Origin: Panulirus ornatus
Lineage: Eukaryota; Arthropoda; Malacostraca; Decapoda; Palinuridae
Length of the DNA stretch: 64,000 bases
Assembly: GCF_036320965.1 (NCBI RefSeq)
Contig: NC_092238.1
Span: 23,234,903 to 23,298,902 of the forward strand
Direction of reading: 5' to 3'
Shown: positions 34,486 to 44,274 of the stretch, piece by piece
Position numbering within the stretch: position 1 is the first letter of the stretch
Layout of the letters: every line of letters starts with the position of its first letter
Position numbers and translations under genes: made by a program
The notes under the pieces: model-generated
Database searches by the model: none
Told to the model about the DNA's origin: nothing
The model's input: the letters and a program-made list of their open reading frames with translations, nothing else

Positions 34486-35820
34486 TATTTTGCTTTGTCG
34501 CTGTCTCCCGGGTTTGCGAGGTAGCGCAAGGAAACAGACGAAAGAAATGGCCCAACCCACCCCCATACACATGTATGTACATACACGTCCATACACGCAA
34601 ATATACATACCTATACATCTCAGTGTACACATATATATACACACACAGACACATGCATATATACCCATGCACACAATTCACACTGTCTGCCTTTATTCAT
34701 TCCCATCGCCACCTCGCCACACATGGAATACCATCCCCCTCCCCCCTCATGTGTGCGAGGTAGCGCTAGGAAAAGACAACAAAGACCCCATTCGTTCACA
34801 CTCAGTCTCTAGCTGTCATGCAATAATGCCCGAAACCACAGCTCCCTTTCCACATCCAGGCCCCACACAACTTTCCATGGTTTATCCCAGACGCTTCACA
34901 TGCCCTGCATCAGTCCACTGACAGCACGTCAACCCTGGTATACCACATCGATCCAATTCACTCTATTCCTTGCCTGCCTTTCACCCTCCTGCATGTTCAG
35001 GCCTCGATCACTCAAAATCTTTTTCACTCCATCTTTCCACCTCCAATTTGGTCTCCCACTCTCCTCGTTCCCTCCACCTCCGACACATATATCCTCTTGG
35101 TCAATCTTTCCTCACTCATTCTCTCCATGTGCCCAAACCATTTCAAAACACTGTCTTCTGCTCTCTCAACCACGCTCTTTTTATTTCCACACATCTCTCT
35201 TACCCTTACATTACTTACTCGATCAAACCACCTCACACCACACATTGTCCTCAAACATCTCATTTCCAGCACATCCATCCTCCTGCGCACAACTCTATCC
35301 ATAGCCCACGCCTCGCAACCATACAACATTGTTGGAACCACTATTCCTTCAAACATACCCATTTTTGCTTTCTGAGATAATGTTCTCGACTTCCACACAT
35401 TCTTTAAGGCTCCCAGGATTTTTGCCCCCTCCCCACCCTATGATTCACTTCCGCTTCCATGGTTCCATCCACTGCCAGATCCACTCCCAGATATCTAAAA
35501 CACTTTACTTCCTCCAGTTTTTCTCCATTCAAACTTACCTCCCTATTGACTTGACCCTCAACCCTACTGTACCTAATAACCTTGCTCTTATTCACATTTA
35601 CTCTTAACTTTCTTCTTTCACACACTTTACCAAACTCAGTCACCAGCTTCTGCAGTTTCTCACATGAATCAGCCACCAGCACTGTATCATCATCAGTGAA
35701 CAACAAATGACTCACTTCCCAAGCTCTCTCATCCACAACAGACTTCATACTTGCCCCTCTTTCCAAAACTCTTGCATTCACCTCCCTAACAACCCCATCC
35801 ATGAACAAATTAAACAACCA
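34486..35820 (-). mobile_element. LINE 3' half, minus, long 3' UTR
   Basis: Starts at a TTA-rich tail and the stem-loop (tgtcgctgtctcccgggtttgcgag). It includes the complete long 3' UTR, C-terminus (35024-35398) and RT to the WLFNLFMDG codons, where it ends at a short TA run facing the next copy head to head. The FADD region has an extra base triplet (FTDDD). Confidence 0.9.
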
Positions 35821-38080
35821 TATATATATGGAGGTAAGGAGAGTGGGGGAGGAATAGGATGTATTTAGGGAATCAGTGATGGAGTGCACAAAAGATGCTT
35901 GTGGCATGAGAAGCGTGGGAGGTGGGTTGATTAGAAAGGGTAGTGAGTGGTGGGATGAAGAAGTAAGATTATTAGTAAAAGAGAAGAGAGAGGCATTTGG
36001 ACGATTTTTGCAGGGAAAAAATGTAATTGAGTGGGAGATGTATAAAAGAAAGAGACAGGAGGTCAAGAGAAAGGTGCAAGAGGTGAAAAAGAGGGCAAAT
36101 GGGAGTTGGGGTGAGAGAGTATCATTAAACTTTAGGGAGAATAAAAAGATGTTCTGGAAGGAGGTAAATAAAGTGCGTAAGACAAGGGAGCAAATGGGAA
36201 CTTCAGTGAAGGGCGCTAATGGGGAGGTGATAACAAGTAGTGGTGATGTGAGAAGGAGATGGAGTGAGTATTTTGAAGGTTTGTTGAATGTGTTTGATGA
36301 TAGAGTGGCAGATATAGGGTGTTTTGGTCGAGGTGGTGTGCAAAGTGAGAGGGTTAGGGAAAATGATTTGGTAAACAGAGAAGAGGTAGTAAAAGCTTTG
36401 CGGAAGATGAAAGCCGGCAAGGCAGTAGGTTTGGATGGTATTGCAGTGGAATCTATTAAAAAAGGGGATGACTGTATTGTTGACTGGTTGGTAAGGTTAT
36501 TTAATGTATGTATGACTCATGGTGAGGTGCCTGAGGATTGGCGGAATGCGTGCATAGTGCCATTGTACAAAGGCACAGGGGATAAGAGTGAGTGCTCAAA
36601 TTACAGAGGTATAAGTTTGTTGAGTATTCCTGGTAAATTATATGGGAGGGTATTGATTGAGAGGGTGAAGGCATGTACAGAGCATCAGATTGGGGAAGAG
36701 CAGTTTGGTTTCAGAAGTGGTAGAGGATGTGTGGATCAGGTGTTTGCTTTGAAGAATGTATGTGAGAAATACTTAGAAAAGCAAATGGATTTGTATGTAG
36801 CATTTATGGATCTGGAGAAGGCATATGATAGAGTTGATAGAGATGCTCTGTGGAAGATATTAAGAATATATGATGTGGGAGGCAAGTTGTTAGAAGCAGT
36901 GAAAAGTTTTTATCGAGGATGTAAGGCATGTGTACGTGTAGGAAGAGAGGAAAGTGATTGGTTCTCAGTGAATGTAGGTTTGCGGCAGGGGTGTGTGATG
37001 TCTCCATGGTTGTTTAATTTGTTTATGGATGGGGTTGTTAGGGAGGTGAATGCAAGAGTTTTGGAAAGAGGGGCAAGTATGAAGTCTGTTGGGGATGAGA
37101 GAGCTTGGGAAGTGAGTCAGTTGTTGTTTGCTGATGATACAGCGCTGGTGGCTGATTCATGTGAGAAACTGCAGAAGCTGGTGACTGAGTTTGGTAAAGT
37201 GTGTGAAAGAAGAAAGTTAAGAGTAAATGTGAATAAGAGCAAGGTAATTAGGTACAGTAGGGTTGAGGGTCAAGTCAATTGGGAGGTAAGTTTGAATGGA
37301 GAAAAACTGGAGGAAGTAAAGTGTTTTAGATATCTGGGAGTGGATCTGGCAGCGGATGGAACCATGGAAGCGGAAGTGGATCATAGGGTGGGGGAGGGGG
37401 CGAAAATTCTGGGAGCCTTGAAGAATGTGTGGAAATCGAGAACATTATCTCGGAAAGCAAAAATGGGTATGTTTGAAGGAATAGTGGTTCCAACGATGTT
37501 GTATGGTTGCGAGGCGTGGGCTATGGATAGAGTTGTGCGCAGGAGGGTGGATGTGCTGGAAATGAGATGTTTGAGGACAATGTGTGGTGTGAGGTGGTTT
37601 GATCGAGTAAGTAACGTAAGGGTAAGAGAGATGTGTGGAAATAAAAAGAGCGTGGTTGAGAGAGCAGAAGAGGGTGTTTTGAAATGGTTTGGGCACATGG
37701 AGAGAATGAGTGAGGAAAGATTGACCAAGAGGATATATGTGTCGGAGGTGGAGGGAACGAGGAGAAGTGGGAGACCAAATTGGAGGTGGAAAGATGGAGT
37801 GAAAAAGATTTTGTGATCGGGGCCTGAACATGCAGGAGGGTGAAAGGAGGGCAAGGAATAGAGTGAATTGGATCGATGTGGTATACCGGGGTTGACGTGC
37901 TGTCAGTGGATTGAATCAAGGCATGTGAAGCGTCTGGGGTAAACCATGGAAAGCTGTGTAGGTATGTATATTTGCGTGTGTGGACGTATGTATATACATG
38001 TGTATGGGGGTGGGTTGGGCCATTTCTTTCGTCTGTTTCCTTGCGCTACCTCGCAAACGCGGGAGACAGCGACAAAGCAA

Positions 38081-38090
<10 letters not shown>
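35821..38090 (+). mobile_element. LINE 5'-truncated, short 3' UTR
   Basis: Starts after a TATATATA run at the EVRGVGEE codons and runs to the short 3' UTR and an A-rich tail, followed by (TA)n. Nearly intact coding over this span (see 35876-37816). Confidence 0.93.
35876..37816 (+). pseudogene. LINE linker, RT and C-terminal ORF (646 codons)
   Basis: Covers linker (KRKRQEVKRKVQEVKKRAN), RT with AYDRVDRDAL, LRQGCVMSPWLFN, FADD at residues 418-421, MLYGCEAW and WFGHMERM. It ends early because two bases are missing in the KKIL(C)DRGLN codons near 37813. The endonuclease is absent by 5' truncation. The RT core looks catalytically complete. Confidence 0.9.

Positions 38091-38130
<40 letters not shown>
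38091..38130. repeat. (TA)n array
   Basis: About 20 uninterrupted TA units between the tail of one LINE and the inverted 5' end of the next. It is the likely target of the second insertion. Confidence 0.95.
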
Positions 38131-38133
<3 letters not shown>

Positions 38134-38595
38134 GCTTTTTAAACCAGGTATTCCCAATCATCAGTCCTTTTTCAGCACATAAATCTACAAGCTCTTCACC
38201 ATTTCCATTTACAACACTGAACACCCCATGCATACCAATTATTCCCTCAACTGCCACATTACTCACCTTTGCATTCAAATCACCCATCACTATAACCCGG
38301 TCTCGTGCATCAAAACCGCTAACACACTCATTTAGCTGCTCCCAAAACACTTGCCTCTCATGATCTTTCTTCTCATGCCCAGGTGCATATGCACCAATAA
38401 TCACCCACCTCTCTCCATCAACTTTCAATTTTACCCATATTAATCGGGAATTTATTTTCTTACATTCTATCACATACTCCCACAACTCCTGTTTCAGGAG
38501 TATTGCTACTCCTTCCCTTGCTCTTGTCCTCTCACTAACCCCTGACTTCACTCCCCAGACATTTCCAAACCACTCTTCCCCTTTACCCTTGAGTA
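38131..38595 (-). mobile_element. Inverted 5' segment of LINE C (twin-priming)
   Basis: Minus-strand endonuclease segment. Its left edge is the FKKRD codons (ctcgctttttaaacc) and its right edge the KLKG codons. It is followed by the same element in plus orientation from YTYVSRRDG. About ten bases (atatacataa) between the two parts could be hidden in the TA array, pointing to TA-primed internal reverse transcription. Confidence 0.9.
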
Positions 38596-41135
38596 TACTT
38601 ATGTAAGTAGGAGAGATGGCCAGAGAGCGTTATTGGATTACGTGTTAATTGACAGGCGTGCGAAAGAGAGACTTATGGATGTCAATGTGCTGAGAGGTGC
38701 AACTGGAGGGATGTCTGATCATTATCTTGTGGAGGCTAAGGTGAAGATTAGTATGGGTTTTCAGAAAAGAAGAGTGAATGTTGGGGTGAAGAAGGTGGTG
38801 AGAGTAAGTGAGCTTGGGAAGGAGACCTGTGTGAAGAAGTATCAGGAGAGACTGTGTACAGAATGGAAAAAGGTGAGAACAATGGAAGTAAGGGGAGTGG
38901 GGGAGGAATGGGATGTATTTAGGGAATCACTGATGGATTGCGCAAAAGATGCTTGTGGCATGAGAAGAGTGGGAGGTGGGCTGTTTAGAAAGGGTAGTGA
39001 GTGGTGGGATGAAGAAGTAAGAGTATTAGTGAAAGAGAAGAGAGAGGCATTTGGACGATTTTTGCAGGGAAAAAATGCAATTGAGTGGGAGAAGTATAAA
39101 AGAAAGAGACAGGAGGTCAAGAGAAAGGTGCAAGAGGTGAAAAAAAGGGCAAATGAGAGTTGGGGTGAGAGACTATCAGTAAATTTTAGGGAGAATAAAA
39201 AGATGTTCTGGAAGGAGGTAAATAGGGTGCGTAAGACAAGGGAGCAAATGGGAACTTCAGTGAAGGACGTAAATGGGGAGGTGATAACAAGTAGTGGTGA
39301 TGTGAGAAGGAGATGGAATGAGTATTTTGAAGGTTTGTTGAATGTGTCTGATGACAGAGTGGCAGATATAGGGTGTTTGGGTCGAGGTGGTGTGCAAAGT
39401 GAGAGGGTTAGGGAAAATGATTTGGTAAACAGAGAAGAGGTAGTAAAAGCTTTGCGGAAGATGAAAGCCGGCAAGGCAGCAGGTTTGGATGGTATTGCAG
39501 TGGAATTTATTAAAAAAGGGGGTGACTGTATTGTCGACTGGTTGGTAAGGTTATTTAATGTATGTATGACTCATGGTGAGGTGCCTGAGGATTGGCGGAA
39601 TGCGTGCATAGTGCCATTGTACAAAGGCAAAGGGGATAAGAGTGAGTGCTCAAATTACAGAGGTATAAGTTTGTTGAGTATTCCTGGTAAATTATATGGG
39701 AGGGTATTGATTGAGAGGGTGAAGGCATGTACAGAGCATCAGATTGGGGAAGAGCAGTGTGGTTTCAGAAGTGGTAGAGGATGTGTGGATCAGGTGTTTG
39801 CTTTGAAGAATGTATGTGAGAAATACTTAGAAAAGCAAATGGATTTGTATGTAGCATTCATGGATCTGGAGAAGGCATATGATAGAGTTGATAGAGATGC
39901 TCTGTGGAAGGTATTAAGAATATATGGTGTGGGAGGCAAGTTGTTAGAAGCAGTGAAAAGTTTTTATCGAGGATGTAAGGCATGTGTACGTGTAGGAAGA
40001 GAGGAAAGTGATTGGTTCTCAGTGAATGTAGGTTTGCGGCAGGGGTGTGTGATGTCTCCATGGTTGTTTAATTTGTTTATGGATGGGGTTGTTAGGGAGG
40101 TAAATGCAAGAGTCTTGGAAAGAGGGGCAAGTATGAGGTCTGTTGGGGATGAGAGAGCTTGGGAAGTGAGTCAGTTGTTGTTCGCTGATGATACAGCGCT
40201 GGTGGCGGATTCATGTGAGAAACTGCAGAAGCTGGTGACGGAGTTTGGTAAAGTGTGTGGAAGAAGAAAGTTAAGAGTAAATGTGAATAAGAGCAAGGTT
40301 ATTAGGTACAGTAGGGTTGAGGGTCAAGTCAATTGGGAGGTGAGTTTGAATGGAGAAAAACTGGAGGAAGTGAAGTGTTTTAGATATCTGGGAGTGGATC
40401 TGTCAGCGGATGGAACCATGGAAGCGGAAGTGGATCATAGGGTGGGGGAGGGGGCGAAAATTTTGGGAGCCTTGAAAAATGTGTGGAAGTCGAGAACATT
40501 ATCCCGGAAAGCAAAAATGGGTATGTTTGAAGGAATAGTAGTTCCAACAATGTTGTATGGTTGCGAGGCGTGGGCTATGGATAGAGTTGTGCGCAGGAGG
40601 ATGGATGTGCTGGAAATGAGATGTTTGAGGACAATGTGTGGTGTGAGGTGGTTTGATCGAGTAAGTAACGTAAGGGTAAGAGAGATGTGTGGAAATAAAA
40701 AGAGCGTGGTTGAGAGAGCAGAAGAGGGTGTTTTGAAATGGTTTGGGCACATGGAGAGAATGAGTGAGGAAAGATTGACCAAGAGGATATATGTGTCGGA
40801 GGTGGAGGGAACGAGGAGAAGAGGGAGACCAAATTGGAGGTGGAAAGATGGAGTGAAAAGGATTTTGTGTGATCGGGGCCTGAACATGCAGGAGGGTGAA
40901 AGGAGGGCAAGGAATAGAGTGAATTGGAGCGATGTGGTATACAGGGGTTGACGTGCTGTCAGTGGATTGAATCAAGGCATGTGAAGCGTCCGGGGTAAAC
41001 CATGGAAAGCTGTGTAGGTATGTATATTTGCGTGTGTGGACGTGTGTATGTACATGTGTATGGGGAGGGTTGGGCCATTTCTTTCGTCTGTTTCCTTGCG
41101 CTACCTCGCAAACGCGGGAGACAGCGACAAAGTAT

Positions 41136-41150
<15 letters not shown>
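38596..41150 (+). mobile_element. LINE C sense part, short 3' UTR
   Basis: Continues from the endonuclease C-terminal third to the short 3' UTR, the stem-loop (cgcaaacgcgggagacagcg) and an A-rich tail. This is the least damaged copy in the window. Confidence 0.95.
38633..40951 (+). CDS. LINE endonuclease C-term, linker and RT ORF (772 codons)
   Basis: Reverse transcriptase polyprotein of the retrotransposon. It copies element RNA into DNA at a nicked target site. Visible in order: end of the endonuclease with SDH at residues 28-30; basic linker (KRKRQEVKRKVQEVKKRAN); the RT start PLYKGKGDKSECSNYRG; AYDR at 415-418; LRQGCVMSPWLFN; catalytic FADD at 517-520; then MLYGCEAW, WFGHMERM at 703-710 and a basic RGRPNWRW tail. 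There is no stop or frameshift over the whole span. The frame opens at the inversion junction with no natural start (position 38633 is a TTG inside the domain). The N-terminal endonuclease is inverted upstream, so this copy cannot be autonomous. Confidence 0.93.
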   Translation: MDYVLIDRRAKERLMDVNVLRGATGGMSDHYLVEAKVKISMGFQKRRVNVGVKKVVRVSELGKETCVKKYQERLCTEWKKVRTMEVRGVGEEWDVFRESLMDCAKDACGMRRVGGGLFRKGSEWWDEEVRVLVKEKREAFGRFLQGKNAIEWEKYKRKRQEVKRKVQEVKKRANESWGERLSVNFRENKKMFWKEVNRVRKTREQMGTSVKDVNGEVITSSGDVRRRWNEYFEGLLNVSDDRVADIGCLGRGGVQSERVRENDLVNREEVVKALRKMKAGKAAGLDGIAVEFIKKGGDCIVDWLVRLFNVCMTHGEVPEDWRNACIVPLYKGKGDKSECSNYRGISLLSIPGKLYGRVLIERVKACTEHQIGEEQCGFRSGRGCVDQVFALKNVCEKYLEKQMDLYVAFMDLEKAYDRVDRDALWKVLRIYGVGGKLLEAVKSFYRGCKACVRVGREESDWFSVNVGLRQGCVMSPWLFNLFMDGVVREVNARVLERGASMRSVGDERAWEVSQLLFADDTALVADSCEKLQKLVTEFGKVCGRRKLRVNVNKSKVIRYSRVEGQVNWEVSLNGEKLEEVKCFRYLGVDLSADGTMEAEVDHRVGEGAKILGALKNVWKSRTLSRKAKMGMFEGIVVPTMLYGCEAWAMDRVVRRRMDVLEMRCLRTMCGVRWFDRVSNVRVREMCGNKKSVVERAEEGVLKWFGHMERMSEERLTKRIYVSEVEGTRRRGRPNWRWKDGVKRILCDRGLNMQEGERRARNRVNWSDVVYRG

Positions 41151-41182
<32 letters not shown>
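41151..41182. repeat. (TA)n array
   Basis: A TA run joining the A-rich tail of LINE C to the 5'-truncated start of the next copy. Confidence 0.9.
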
Positions 41183-41185
<3 letters not shown>

Positions 41186-42655
41186 TCCTGGTAAATTATA
41201 TGGGAGGGTATTGATTGCGAGGGTGAAGGCATGTACAGAGCATCAGATTGGGGAAGAGCAGTGTGGTTTCAGAAGTGGTAGAGGATGTGTGGATCAGGTG
41301 TTTGCTTTGAAGAATGTATGTGAGAAATACTTAGAAAAGCAAATGGATTTGTATGTAGCATTTATGGATCTGGAGAAGGCATATGATAGAGTTGATAGAG
41401 ATGCTCTGTGGAAGGTATTAAGAATATATGGTGTGGGAGGAAAGTTGTTAGAAGCAGTGAAAAGTTTTTATCGAGGATGTAAGGCATGTGTACGTGTAGG
41501 AAGAGAGGAAAGTGATTGGTTCTCAGTGAATGTAGGTTTGCGGCAGGGGTGTGTGATGTCTCCATGGTTGTTTAATTTGTTTAAGGATGGGGTTGTTAGG
41601 GAGGTAAATGCAAGAGTTTTGGAAAGAGGGGCAAGTATGAAGTCTGTTGGGGATGAGAGAGCTTGGGAAGTGAGTCAGTTGTTGTTCGCTGATGATACAG
41701 CGCTGGTGGCTGATTCATGTGAGAAACTGCAGAAGCTGGTGACTGAGTTTGGTAAAGTGTGTGGAAGAAGAAAGTTAAGAGTAAATGTGAATAAGAGCAA
41801 GGTTATTAGGTACAGTAGGGTTGAGGGTCAAGTCAATTGGGAGGTGAGTTTGAATGGAGAAAAACTGGAGGAAGTGAAGTGTTTTAGATATCTGGGAGTG
41901 GATCTGGCAGCGGATGGAACCATGGAAGCGGAAGTGGATCATAGGGTGGGGGAGGGGGTGAAAATTCTGGGGGCCTTGAAGAATGTTTGGAAGTCGAGAA
42001 CATTATCTCGGAAAGCAAAAATGGGTATGTTTGAAGGAATAGTGGTTCCAACAATGTTGTATGGTTGCGAGGCGTGGGCTATGGATAGAGTTGTGCGCAG
42101 GAGGATGGATGTGCTGGAAATGAAATGTTTGAGGACAATGTGTGGTGTGAGGTGGTTTGATCGAGTGAGTAACGTAAGGGTAAGAGAGATGTGTGGAAAT
42201 AAAAAGAGCGTGGTTGAGAGAGCAGAAGAGGGTGTTTTGAAGTGGTTTGGGCACATGGAGAGAATGAGTGAGGAAAGATTGACCAAGAGGATATATGTGT
42301 CGGAGGTGGAGGGAACGAGGAGAAGAGGGAGACCAAATTGGAGGTGGAAAGATGGAGTGAAAAAGATTTTGTGTGATCGGGGCCTGAACATGTAGGAGGG
42401 TGAAAGGAGGGCAAGGAATAGAGTGAATTGGAGTGATGTGGTATACCGGGGTTGACGTGCTGTCAGTGGATTGAATCAAGGCATGTGAAGCGTCTGGGGT
42501 AAACCATGGAAAGCTGTGTAGGTATGTATATTTGCGTGTGTGGGCGTATGTATATACGTGTGTATGGGGGGAGTTGGGCCATTTCTTTCGTCTGTTTCCT
42601 TGCGCTACCTCGCAAACGTGGGAGACAGCGACAAAGTATAATAATAAAAAAAAAA
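41183..42655 (+). mobile_element. LINE 5'-truncated, short 3' UTR
   Basis: Begins at the IPGKLYGRVL codons within the RT and runs to the short 3' UTR, stem-loop and an A-rich tail. The coding frame is open from before the junction to TAG at 42393-42395, a CAG-to-TAG change in the NMQEGER codons. FADD is intact, but the WLFNLFMDG block carries Met-to-Lys. Confidence 0.93.
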
Positions 42656-42699
42656 AAAAAATATGTGTGTGTGTGTGTTTGTGTGTTTATGTATATACA

Positions 42700-42935
42700 T
42701 GTATATGTGGGTATATGGGAATGAATATAGGCAGCAAGTATGCATTTTTTACATGTGTATATATGTATATGTTTGTGTATGTATTTATATATGTATATGT
42801 TGAAATGTATAGGTATATATATGTGCGTGTGTGGACATGTATGTATATACATGTGTATGTGGGTGGGTTGGGCCGTTCATCATCTGTTTTATTGCACTAC
42901 CTCACTAATGCGGGAGACCAGTTAAGTATGATAGA
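42700..42935 (+). mobile_element. LINE 3' UTR and tail fragment, older type
   Basis: TG/TA-rich 3' UTR, then gggtgggttgggcc and a decayed stem-loop (cactacctcactaatgcgggagacc) with an old-type tail. Confidence 0.65.
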
Positions 42936-43542
42936 ATATAAATATGTATGTTTGTGTGTAAAATTTGTTAATATATAGCCTCAAGGACCCCCTTCTCTAG
43001 GAGTTCCTGCAGTTTCAGGCATGTGACACAGGCAGTAGCAGGTAAAGGATTGATTTCTTTGAAGTGGAAAGTTTTTCCATGAGATTGTTGTCTGACAGTA
43101 CAAACTTGCTAAAAGGTCATCTCTGCAGCTGCTTTAATAAGTTTGTGGTTAGATGTTACAACCACCTGAAGTTGTGTCGTCTACGCAGCATAGTGTTTTC
43201 AGGGATCTTTTCGCTGAAGTAGAGTATATCATATCTGTGCACTTGCATGGATTGCTGCCTCAAACCACATAGTAGGGTTTGTAGGTTTCTGTAATATCTG
43301 TACATGTCTTCTCCGTTGTTATTGGACTCCACCTGAAAGTGGTAACTCTGCTAGGGAAAAGTCATCTACATTGCAATGGTATCATTATCAGTGGACAAAA
43401 AGATGTCCAGTCCTGTAAAGGAATTTCTTCATTCTAAAGAGTCCATCATTTCTTTGCTTCTGCTTGGAGTACAGTCTGAAACAGCAGAAACCCAAGAGAA
43501 GCAGTCCCGGATTTTTATGATTAATGATGTCTCCTCCTACAG
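42936..43542. other. Unique end of intron 4
   Basis: No LINE similarity. The open frame at 43376-43558 is in a different phase from E5 and is not needed, because E4 joins E5 in phase 0. It ends in the acceptor gtctcctcctacag. Confidence 0.5.
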
Positions 43543-43723
43543 GCAATGCTTAGCCTAATGGAAGATCTGCTCCGATCATCCCATTCGGAGGCATGGGGAA
43601 GTGCTGCAGAGCCCTCCTCTTGGCCTTCCTTGGTGCCTCCCCAGGATATCACTCTCCACCACGTCCTGAGTGCTCTTACTAATGCTCGACCAGAATTTGA
43701 AATCTTCACAGATTACGGACTAG
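43543..43723 (+). CDS. Host gene exon E5
   Basis: Acceptor ctcctcctacag and donor GGACTAG|gtacacc. 181 bases, phase 0 in and phase 1 out. The peptide starts AMLSLMEDLLRSSHSEAWGS, then a Pro/Ser-rich turn (EPSSWPSLVPPQD), then ITLHHVLSALTNARPEFEIF. It looks like a globular helical segment. Family not recognised. Confidence 0.8.
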
Positions 43724-43990
43724 GTACACCTCTTGAAACTGCTTGTTTAAGTAATGCTTAATTGAATTTAGACTTGAAGTTTAATGCATGAAATAGGGCA
43801 ATGTGGACTGGAGGGTTCTTTTAGAACTGTCTTCATCATCTTCACTACCATTTGAAAGCACTGGAGTGATATTGCTGGTGTGTTTCATAACAGATTATTG
43901 ATCTGAAGAGTATGAAAAGTTTAACTTGCTGATGGTGTCCTGTTTGAAATTTTAGTTATTGTATGAAGTATTTGATTATGTGATTGACAG
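43724..43990. other. Intron 5
   Basis: 267-base unique intron, the only short one in this gene section. Confidence 0.6.
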
Positions 43991-44274
43991 GTGAGAATAC
44001 GAAAAGCCATACTCAGTTGAAGAGATGTGTTAAGGCTCTCAGGTATACTTGTGGTGTAGCATATGTAACTGGAAGAATGCATTTGAGAGATATGCTGCAG
44101 CTGTTACTTAGTATGGGTTTTGAATGGGCTACCTTGCTGTTAAGGGACAAATACCCTGTTAGATGTATCAGATGTAACAAGAAGTCATACCAATACCATG
44201 GTATGGACCACTTTCATGTTACTTGGGCCAGCCATTCAGAACTGATTTCCAGATTCCAGTCATTATGTTTTTGA
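43991..44274 (+). CDS. Host gene exon E6, terminal
   Basis: After gattgacag, GT completes a Gly codon with the last base of E5. The frame then stays open for about 94 codons to TGA 44272-44274, starting GENTKSHTQLKRCVKALRYT and including two CxxC-like Cys (RCIRCNKK). A donor-like CTCAG|gtatac at 44042/44043 could shorten it to 52 bases. Joining to an acceptor near 44395 would then give a different, shorter C-terminus. I prefer the long version because it stays open, but the choice is open. Confidence 0.62.

Noticed and set aside
43376..43558. Open frame just upstream of E5 as an additional exon
   Set aside because: Different phase from E5, and E4 already joins E5 in phase 0. No acceptor or donor makes it fit.
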